A stretch of 56,563 nucleotides of DNA from NCBI GenBank assembly GCA_964603985.1, contig CAZRXG010000029.1:1-56563 (forward strand), given 5' to 3'. Of the stretch, positions 50,988 through 56,563 are shown in pieces. The position numbers were made by a program, and so were the translations under genes. Position 1 is the first letter of the stretch. Each line of letters starts with the position of its first letter. The notes beneath the pieces are model-generated. The model worked only from the letters and a program-made list of their open reading frames with translations, did not search any database and was not told the origin of the DNA. The DNA comes from CAZRXG01 sp964603985 (GTDB lineage: Bacteria > Chloroflexota > Anaerolineae > Aggregatilineales > UBA3940).

Positions 50988-51506
50988 TTGTTCAAAACAG
51001 GTAGTCTAATCGCACACCCCAGCCATGGCGCAGGTACGCTGGTCGACATTCAGAAGGCGGAGGTGGAGGGGATTGAGCGAAGCTATTACTGCATCGAACT
51101 GGTGAACGACGGCAGCACGCTGATGATCCCGGTCAAACGGGCCGAGGAAACCGGCCTGCGCCCGGTGATGAGCAACCTCGATTCCATCGTCGAGGTGCTG
51201 ACCGGTGCGCCTGACGAACTATCTGACAATTACAAGAAGCGCCAGACAGACGTAGCCGAGCAGATCTACAGTGGCGACCCGCTACAGATAGCCGAGGCGC
51301 TGCGCGACCTGCGATGGCTGGAGCACGTCAAAAAACTCAACGCCGGGGACATTAACCTCAAACAAAAGGCCGAGCAGCTGCTGTCCAGCGAGGTCGCGCT
51401 CCAACACGGCATGAGCATCGATGAGGCAAACCAGTACCTGAACACGATACTCCGCGAGAACATCCAGGCGCGCGAAGAGGCGACAGCCGACGCGCCGCCC
51501 AGATAG
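50988..51506 (+). CDS. carD: CarD-family transcriptional regulator
   Basis: 172 residues from a TTG at 50988, nine bases after AGGAG, giving MFKTGSLIAHPSHGAGTLVD, the standard CarD opening; a GTG at 50970 would place the binding site inside the gene. The N-terminal Tudor-like RNA-polymerase-interacting domain spans about 1-60 (YYCIELVNDGSTLMIPVKRA), followed by the helical DNA-binding domain (PLQIAEALRDLRWLEHVKKL, EQLLSSEVALQHGMSIDEAN). CarD binds the polymerase beta subunit and stabilises the open promoter complex, often at ribosomal RNA promoters, which fits its place beside translation genes. Confidence 0.93.
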   Translation: MFKTGSLIAHPSHGAGTLVDIQKAEVEGIERSYYCIELVNDGSTLMIPVKRAEETGLRPVMSNLDSIVEVLTGAPDELSDNYKKRQTDVAEQIYSGDPLQIAEALRDLRWLEHVKKLNAGDINLKQKAEQLLSSEVALQHGMSIDEANQYLNTILRENIQAREEATADAPPR

Positions 51507-51550
51507 CACGACAGGCGAATGTGGCAGAATAGATAACAGGAGGCAAAAAT

Positions 51551-51757
51551 TTGGCAAGCGTACAACTTCGCCCCGGTGAAAGCCAGGAACAACTACTGAG
51601 GCGTTTCCGCAAGAAGGTTGTCAAGAGCCGCATCTTGAGCGACGCACGCCGCAAGCGCTGGTACGTCAGCAAGAGCGAACTGCGCCGCATTCAGAAGAAG
51701 AAAGCCGTCCGCCGCGCCCGCCGCCGCGAGGCCAAACGGCGCAGAAAAGGTTATTAG
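51551..51757 (+). CDS. rpsU: 30S ribosomal protein bS21
   Basis: 68 residues from a TTG at 51551, seven bases after AGGAGG. The sequence SVQLRPGESQEQLLRRFRKK, then VVKSRILSDARRKRWYVSKS and an Arg/Lys-rich helix to the end match bS21, which lies near the anti-Shine-Dalgarno end of 16S rRNA and supports initiation. Length is normal. It is 44 bp after carD on the same strand. A family A repeat follows its stop. Confidence 0.9.
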   Translation: MASVQLRPGESQEQLLRRFRKKVVKSRILSDARRKRWYVSKSELRRIQKKKAVRRARRREAKRRRKGY

Positions 51758-51766
51758 TGATCCGTC

Positions 51767-51894
51767 GTTAAACAGGATTTTGCATCACTGCGACACATTG
51801 CTTGCTCACCCTCTTGTGAAGCCCAAGAGCTCATCCGTCCCCCCCATGCACGGGAGGACACAGCGGAGTGCAGCAGCGATGGGGGATAAAAACC
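51767..51894 (+). repeat. Modular palindromic repeat family A, copy 4 (alternative tail)
   Basis: Head GTTAAACAGGATTTTGCATC plus ACTGCGACACATTGCTTGCT (close to copy 1), then the tail of copy 3: GCTCATCCGTCCCCCCCATG, CACGGGAGGACACAGCGGAG, TGCAGCAGCGATGGGGGAT. Confidence 0.7.
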
Positions 51895-51991
51895 AGCTTT
51901 ACAGGGCATCAGCGCGATGAGCGGAGCACCGGCTTTCCCTGCCGAGTCGGGGACAGACCCCATCCGATTGACGTGGTGAGGAGGAGGAATC

Positions 51992-52222
51992 ATGGGCAAG
52001 AAAAAGAAGCAGAAGAAGTACAAGCTCAAGACTCACAAGGCAACGGCCAAGCGATTCCACAAAACGGGATCGGGCAAAATCATGCGCACCAAAGGTGGGC
52101 AGAGCCACCTGCGCCGCCGCAGGTCGAAGCGGGCCAAGCGCGAGTTTCAGCGCATGCACGAAGTCGAGAGCGCCAAGGACAAACAACGTATCCGCCGCCT
52201 GGCTCCCCACCTGGACCGGTAA
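51992..52222 (+). CDS. rpmI: 50S ribosomal protein bL35
   Basis: 76 residues; GAGGAGGAGG lies upstream of the ATG. YKLKTHKATAKRFHKTGSGK followed by IMRTKGGQSHLRRRRSKRAK is the full bL35 signature. It binds 23S rRNA. In most bacteria it lies between infC and rplT; here neither neighbour is present, so the operon has been split in this lineage. khpA follows 60 bp later. Confidence 0.95.
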   Translation: MGKKKKQKKYKLKTHKATAKRFHKTGSGKIMRTKGGQSHLRRRRSKRAKREFQRMHEVESAKDKQRIRRLAPHLDR

Positions 52223-52282
52223 GCTGGCCTCTCCTGAAACCGAGGCCGGGCCAACTGCGATCCGGGAGGAGGTGCCTATCTG

Positions 52283-52519
52283 ATGACGGCCATGAAAGAC
52301 CTGGTCGAGTACATGGCGAAGTCAATCGTCGAAGACCCGTCACAGGTCGAAGTGAGAGAATTCGAGGGGGAAAAGACCGTCAACCTGGAGTTGAGCGTAG
52401 CGCCAGAGGACATGGGCCGCGTGATCGGTCGCAAAGGGCGGACGGCAAACGCGATGCGGGCCTTGCTGCGGGTTACAGCAGCCCGGCAGGGCAAGCGGGC
52501 CAACCTGGAGATCGGGTAA
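52283..52519 (+). CDS. khpA: KH-domain RNA-binding protein KhpA
   Basis: 78 residues, full KhpA length. MKDLVEYMAKSIVEDPSQVE opening, then a type II KH domain with GRVIGRKGRTANAMRALLRV, which has the GxxG loop (GRKG) that contacts single-stranded RNA. GGAGGAGG precedes the ATG at about ten bases; an ATG at 52292 is an alternative start. KhpA works with KhpB/EloR in RNA binding linked to cell elongation. Its usual neighbours rpsP and rimM are absent. A terminator follows. Confidence 0.93.
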   Translation: MTAMKDLVEYMAKSIVEDPSQVEVREFEGEKTVNLELSVAPEDMGRVIGRKGRTANAMRALLRVTAARQGKRANLEIG

Positions 52520-52581
52520 GTCACAGCCCGTTCCTCCGGCGGAAAACAGAAAACCCACAAGCGACGCCAGGCCACCAAAGA

Positions 52582-52640
52582 ACGAAGACACGAAGGCTCT
52601 CCCATCCCGCCGGACGGGCCGCGTGTCACTTCGTTTTTTT
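52582..52640 (+). terminator. Rho-independent terminator after khpA
   Basis: ACGAAGACAC (52582-52591) pairs with GTGT..CTTCGT (52623-52634, 2-base bulge) around an inner CCCGCCGGACGGG hairpin, then a run of T. Confidence 0.7.
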
Positions 52641-52674
52641 GTTTTCTGCTGCTTTGTGCCCCGGCCAGCCGGGA

Positions 52675-52702
52675 TTGTGATCGGCGCGACATGGTGTACA
52701 AT
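52675..52702 (+). promoter_or_regulatory. Sigma70-like promoter of the GAF protein gene
   Basis: TTGTGA (52675-52680) and TACAAT (52697-52702) with 16-bp spacing, 50 bases before the ATG at 52752. Confidence 0.5.
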
Positions 52703-52751
52703 ACGGGCATCGCGACGCGTCCACCCATAATCCAGGAAGTCAGGGAGAAAG

Positions 52752-53657
52752 ATGACCGACCAATCGAAAACGCCGGGCAGCGATCTGGAGCAGAACCTCA
52801 CCGCGCTGAAGCAAAGCGCCGACCAACTCGGATCGGTGCTGAACGTTCTGTTCGAGATGCTGGCCGATAAGGGCTTCAAACCCTCGTTTCACGTGGAGCA
52901 GGCGATCAAGGGCCTGCGCAAGGATCTTGCCACCACGCTGGTGGGCGGCAAGCAGACGCTCGAACAGCTCCGGCAGCTCAACGAGCTGGTGCGCACCTCG
53001 GCGCTGATCACCTCGTCGCTGGAACTTGATCGGGTGGTTGAGGAGGTGCTGGACACCATCATCCACCTGACCGGCGCAGAGCGCACCTACCTGATGCTGT
53101 ATGACGAGCACAACAAGCTGCAGCCGCGCGGCGCGCGCAACTGGGACCGGGAGTCGCTCGACAAGTCGGAGATCCAGTTCAGCCGCAGCGTGATCGAGGC
53201 CGCGCTCAAAGACGGCAAACCGATCCTGACGACCAACGCGCAGACCGACGAGCGCTTCGGCGGCAAAGAGAGCATCGTCACGCAGCAACTGCGCTCGATC
53301 CTGTGCATCCCGCTCGCGCTGGCCGGGCACATGGTCGGGGTGCTGTACTCCGACAACCGCTACCAGCAGGACCTCTTCGAGCAGGACATCATCCCCATCC
53401 TGACGGCGTTCGGTACGCAGGCGGCCATCGCGATCAAGAATGCCCAGAGCTTCGGCGAGGTGAAGGAAGACCTGGAAGAAGCCCAGCGCGAGATCCGGCG
53501 GCTGCGTATCGAGGTCGACCGCACCAGGGTGGACAAGGACGTGCGCGAGATCACCGAGACCGACTACTTCCGCGACCTGGCCGAGATGGCCGACGACCTG
53601 CGCAAGCAGGCCGAGGAAGCCAAACAGAAAAAATCAAAGAAGGCAAAGAAGGAGTAG
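52752..53657 (+). CDS. Soluble GAF-domain protein
   Basis: 301 residues. A helical N-terminus (residues 1-85, including LGSVLNVLFEMLADKGFKP) is followed by a GAF domain at about 90-235: LVRTSALITSSLELDRVVEE, TGAERTYLMLYDEHNKLQPR, RSILCIPLALAGHMVGVLYS and IIPILTAFGTQAAIAIKNAQ. A coiled coil (EVKEDLEEAQREIRRLRIEV) and a Lys-rich tail follow. Its GAF type is the one often found before adenylate cyclase or FHA modules, but no output domain exists here. It is 162 bp before a pentapeptide-FHA membrane protein that could be a partner. It has its own promoter. Confidence 0.88.
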   Translation: MTDQSKTPGSDLEQNLTALKQSADQLGSVLNVLFEMLADKGFKPSFHVEQAIKGLRKDLATTLVGGKQTLEQLRQLNELVRTSALITSSLELDRVVEEVLDTIIHLTGAERTYLMLYDEHNKLQPRGARNWDRESLDKSEIQFSRSVIEAALKDGKPILTTNAQTDERFGGKESIVTQQLRSILCIPLALAGHMVGVLYSDNRYQQDLFEQDIIPILTAFGTQAAIAIKNAQSFGEVKEDLEEAQREIRRLRIEVDRTRVDKDVREITETDYFRDLAEMADDLRKQAEEAKQKKSKKAKKE

Positions 53658-53818
53658 CGGCGCGCGCCGGTCGTCTATCTTCACCAAGTTACCCGCAGCC
53701 GGATCGGAATCGCCGATCCAGTCATCTGCTCCGTAGTACAGAAATCCTGCCTCTCTGCGCCCCAGTTTTAGGGTATGATAATAGATAACAACGGCGTAGT
53801 GGTACGAGGGGGACGACG

Positions 53819-55024
53819 ATGTCGGGGGTAGACCTGCGCCACCACAAAGAGATACTGTGGGTGGGGATGGTGTGGTGCGCGGCATGGATAGTCGCGCTCA
53901 TAGCCGGTGTGTACTGGCTGGCAGCCCTGATCATCGTGGTCGGCATCGTGGCGCTGGGGGTGTGGAGCACCCTCGGCCCGCAGACCAAAGAGCGCCTGGA
54001 AAAAGCCGGATCGATCCGGCAGACCCGCGTCCAGGATAGGCCGCCCCCTCCGGAGGAAGCCCCACCAATCGAGTCCCCATCCGCCAAGATCCTGACCATC
54101 GAGATCCCACCTGCCGAGAGAGATCGGCTGGAATTCAAGTACCGGTTCGCACTCGCAGAGGCTGACATGCAGGGCGCTTTGCTGGCCGGGGTCGATCTGC
54201 AGCAGGTGGATATGCGCAGGGCGAACCTGCGAGGGGCCGATCTGCGCAACGCCAACCTGTGGCACACCGACCTGCTTGGCGCGGACCTGCGGGAAGCGAA
54301 TCTCGACCGGGCCGACCTGCGGTGGGCACGCCTGGCCCGCTCGAACCTGAAAGGGGCGAGCCTGCGGGCGGCCAACCTGTGGGGGGCCAACCTGCGCGAA
54401 GCGGAGATCGACGGGGCCGACCTCCGCGGGGCCAACCTCTGGGACGCCACGCTGGGGGCGCAGCTCGCACAGGCCGGGGCGCTGCGCGGCGCGACCATGC
54501 CCGACGGCAGCTGGTATGATGGACGGCTCGACCTGGAAGGCGACGTTCTCGAAGCGCAGCGGCAGGGCATCGACCTGAACGACCCGGCGGCCAGGGTGAC
54601 CTTTTACAGCGTCGCAGAAGACAAGCCGCTGCCGGTGCCGGATGTGCCGTTCCGGGTGGTGCCGGAGAGAACACACGATCCGACCGAGCCAGTGCTGCGG
54701 ATTGCACTGTTGCCCGTCGACGAGTCGCAGGACGCCATCGGGCTGGACCTGCGCGGTCACGTGCTTGTCGGGCGGGGCAATTGGGCCGATATCGACCTTA
54801 CACCATACCAGGGCGGAAAGAGCGTCTCGCGGCGGCACGCGATAATCTACCCCGGCCAGATGACCCTGACCGTGGTCGACCTGGGCAGCACCAACGGCAC
54901 ATGGCACAACGGTGTTTGGCTGCCGCCGAGAATGCTGCGCGTCCTGACCGACGGCGATATCGTCGCCTTCGGCAGGCTGCGCTTCCAAGTCAGGATCGTG
55001 GAACGTCCTGCCGGGGCGGTGTAG
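53819..55024 (+). CDS. Membrane pentapeptide-repeat protein with C-terminal FHA domain
   Basis: 401 residues after GAGGGGGACGACG. Two membrane helices at about 12-30 and 33-52 (YWLAALIIVVGIVALGVW) give both ends in the cytoplasm. A Pro-rich linker (65-100) leads to a pentapeptide-repeat region at about 113-235 (A[DN]L-x-x units such as ADLRNANLWHTDLLGADLRE), which folds as a right-handed beta helix. The FHA domain at about 305-395 has GRGNWADIDL, SRRHA and DLGSTNGTW, the phosphothreonine-binding loop residues. FHA binds pThr peptides, so a Ser/Thr kinase partner is expected, but none is in the window. It is a tandem paralogue of the next gene. Confidence 0.93.
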   Translation: MSGVDLRHHKEILWVGMVWCAAWIVALIAGVYWLAALIIVVGIVALGVWSTLGPQTKERLEKAGSIRQTRVQDRPPPPEEAPPIESPSAKILTIEIPPAERDRLEFKYRFALAEADMQGALLAGVDLQQVDMRRANLRGADLRNANLWHTDLLGADLREANLDRADLRWARLARSNLKGASLRAANLWGANLREAEIDGADLRGANLWDATLGAQLAQAGALRGATMPDGSWYDGRLDLEGDVLEAQRQGIDLNDPAARVTFYSVAEDKPLPVPDVPFRVVPERTHDPTEPVLRIALLPVDESQDAIGLDLRGHVLVGRGNWADIDLTPYQGGKSVSRRHAIIYPGQMTLTVVDLGSTNGTWHNGVWLPPRMLRVLTDGDIVAFGRLRFQVRIVERPAGAV

Positions 55025-55079
55025 GACACGATAGGACGCCCGCTGCCGGAGCCGGTCGGGCCTCACCCGGCACGGCCAC
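55000..55079 (+). repeat. Gene-end plus spacer duplication, copy 1
   Basis: The last bases of this gene and the 57 bases after its stop recur at 56484-56563 with one mismatch, showing that gene and spacer were duplicated together. Confidence 0.9.
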
Positions 55080-55122
55080 TAAATAGATAACGACGGCTTA
55101 GCAGTACCAGAGGGGAACGACG

Positions 55123-56508
55123 GTGTCCGGGATCAATCTACGCCACCACAAAGAGATACTGTGGGTGGGGATGGTGTGGTGCGCGGCATGGACAGCTGCG
55201 CTCATAGCCGGTGTGTACTGGCTGGCAGCCCTGATCATCGTGGTCGGCATCGTGACGCTGGGGGTGTGGAGCACCCTCGGCCCGCAAATCAAAGCGCGCC
55301 TGGAAGAAGCCGGATCGATCCGGCAGGCCCGCGTCCGGGGTCGACAACCCCCTGTGGAGGAAGCCCCCCCAACCCCGGCGGGACTGGTGGATGCACCGCC
55401 CCCACCCCCCACCGAGCCACCGCCTGCTGAGGCCCCGACGGTCGAGATCCCACCTGTCGAGGGGGACCTGCTGGAGTTCGAGTACCGGTTCGCACTCGTA
55501 GGGGCTGACATGCAGGGCGCTTTGCTGGCCGGGGTCGAACTGACAGGGGTGGATATGCGCGGGGCGAACCTGCGAGGGGCCGACCTGAGCGACGCCAACC
55601 TGCAGCGCACCGACCTGTTCGGCGCGGACCTGCGGGAAGCGAACCTCAACCGGGCCGACCTGCGGTGGGCACGCCTGGCCCACTCGAACCTGAAAGGGGT
55701 GAACCTGCGGGCGGCCAACCTGCGGGGGGCCAACCTGCGCGAAGCGGAGATTGACGGAGCCGACCTCAGCCAGGCCAACCTCCAGGATGCGCTGCTGGGG
55801 GCGCAGCACGAGGAGGCACGGCTCAACATCGACAGACGGATATCGGAGGAGATGGCGCTGGCAGCCGAGGCGCAGATCGTGCAGGCCCGGGCGCTGCGCG
55901 GCGCAATCATGCCCAACGGCAGCCGGTACGATGGGCGGTTCAACCTGAAGGGCGACGTTCTTGAGGCGCAGCAGCAGGGCATCGACCTGAATGACCCGGC
56001 GGACAGGGCGGCCTTTTACGGCGTCGCAAAGGGTGAGGCGGCGCTCATTCCACCTTCCCACGCACATCACATCGACGCTGCGGCGGCGAGGCATCTTACC
56101 GGCGCTGACCTGCCTTCCGGCGGTTTGCAGTTCCGGGCAGTGCCGGAGGGAGCGCACGATCCGGTCGAGGCAGTGTGGCGGATCGCGCTGCTGCCCGTCG
56201 ACGAGTCGCAGGACGCCATAGGGTTGGAACTGCGCGGCGACGTGGTCGTCGGACGGGGCGGTATGGCCGATATCGACCTGCAACCGTACAAGGGCGCGGA
56301 ACTGGGCGTCTCACGGCGGCACGCGATGATCCGTCTCGGCCAGGCGGCCCTGACCCTGGTCGACCTGGGCAGCACCAACGGCACGTATCGCAACGGTGCC
56401 GCGATACCGCCCGATGAGCAGCATATCCTGGCCGATGGCGATGTCGTCCACTTCGCCAGGCTGGGCTTCATAGTCAGGATCGTGGAACGTCCTGCCAGGG
56501 CGGTGTAG
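55123..56508 (+). CDS. Membrane pentapeptide-repeat protein with C-terminal FHA domain (paralogue 2)
   Basis: 461 residues from a GTG at 55123 after GAGGGGAACGACG. Same order as the upstream paralogue: two membrane helices, a longer Pro-rich linker (PTPAGLVDAPPPPPTEPPPA), pentapeptide region at about 125-235 (ADLSDANLQRTDLFGADLRE), an inserted helix (EEARLNIDRRISEEMALAAE), and an FHA domain at about 365-455 (GRGGMADIDLQPYKGAELGV, SRRHA, DLGSTNGTY). The first 50 residues are nearly identical to the paralogue at DNA level, while linker and insert differ. A further copy may follow beyond the window because the downstream spacer is repeated as well. Confidence 0.93.
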   Translation: MSGINLRHHKEILWVGMVWCAAWTAALIAGVYWLAALIIVVGIVTLGVWSTLGPQIKARLEEAGSIRQARVRGRQPPVEEAPPTPAGLVDAPPPPPTEPPPAEAPTVEIPPVEGDLLEFEYRFALVGADMQGALLAGVELTGVDMRGANLRGADLSDANLQRTDLFGADLREANLNRADLRWARLAHSNLKGVNLRAANLRGANLREAEIDGADLSQANLQDALLGAQHEEARLNIDRRISEEMALAAEAQIVQARALRGAIMPNGSRYDGRFNLKGDVLEAQQQGIDLNDPADRAAFYGVAKGEAALIPPSHAHHIDAAAARHLTGADLPSGGLQFRAVPEGAHDPVEAVWRIALLPVDESQDAIGLELRGDVVVGRGGMADIDLQPYKGAELGVSRRHAMIRLGQAALTLVDLGSTNGTYRNGAAIPPDEQHILADGDVVHFARLGFIVRIVERPARAV

Positions 56509-56563
56509 GACACGATAGGACGCCCGCTGCCGGAGCCGGTCGGGCCTCACCCGGCACGGCCAC
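56484..56563 (+). repeat. Gene-end plus spacer duplication, copy 2
   Basis: Matches 55000-55079 over 80 bases with one mismatch, and runs to the window end. Confidence 0.9.

Overview
The window reads as a metagenome-derived chromosomal scaffold, because it holds a 100-N gap and a 10-N gap next to a 40-base C run. It comes from a high-GC bacterium, most likely a Chloroflexota (Anaerolineae-like) lineage. That placement is inference. It rests on the abundance of GAF-domain sensors, a TIR plus FGE/SUMF1-fold protein, a CarD regulator, zinc-ribbon threonine synthase and archaeal-type class I aldolase side by side, and many tandem TPR and pentapeptide proteins. No 16S rRNA or tRNA gene was found to confirm it.

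Layout. 1-7.4 kb: two tandem clan GH-A glycosidase-like proteins (the first cut by the window edge), a TPR protein, a TIR-FGE protein, a DUF433 antitoxin-like gene without a recognisable toxin, and a large DUF4091/GH123-like lipoprotein. 7.5-12 kb: a PAS-UbiA prenyltransferase fusion, two small unknowns, an HSD10-like SDR, a coiled-coil protein and a lipoprotein FKBP. 12.6-20.8 kb: two GT-A glycosyltransferases (the second fused to a cyclic-nucleotide-binding-like domain), class I aldolase, ferritin with a palindromic operator candidate, and a PEP/pyruvate-binding-domain protein with a small membrane partner. 21.2-36.6 kb: a large signalling island, described below. 36.9-42.4 kb: a HAD phosphatase, a lower-GC insert holding an unknown gene and an ABBA-type (NphB/CloQ-like) aromatic prenyltransferase, and a NarL-type two-component pair. 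42.6-48.6 kb: TPR lipoproteins, a lone receiver, a PPC-domain lipoprotein, a Nudix protein and an M20 amidase. 49.4-52.5 kb: a gene-expression cluster (S1-domain protein, CarD, bS21, bL35, KhpA). 52.7-56.6 kb: a GAF protein and two tandem pentapeptide-FHA membrane proteins.

The signalling island is the most unusual part. A CACHE-HAMP-GAF sensor without a kinase is followed by an NMT1-type substrate-binding lipoprotein that has no transporter genes. Next comes a ~2,090-residue CACHE-HAMP-multiGAF-PAS histidine kinase that carries a near-identical 510-bp internal GAF duplication. Then comes a threonine-synthase-like PLP enzyme fused in frame to two complete receiver domains, three stand-alone receivers and a GNAT protein, all on one strand with gaps of 27-40 bp. 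A receiver-histidine kinase gene faces this block convergently. The arrangement suggests a phosphorelay that ends on a metabolic enzyme and an acetyltransferase rather than on DNA. This is an inference from domain content and gene order.

Noncoding DNA holds several interspersed repeat families. One is a short element built around an ATTACRCGGATTACACAGATT-like core that supplies a promoter -35 box upstream of the TIR-FGE gene. Another is a modular palindromic family with one shared head and two alternative tails. A third is a possible MITE with inverted ends.
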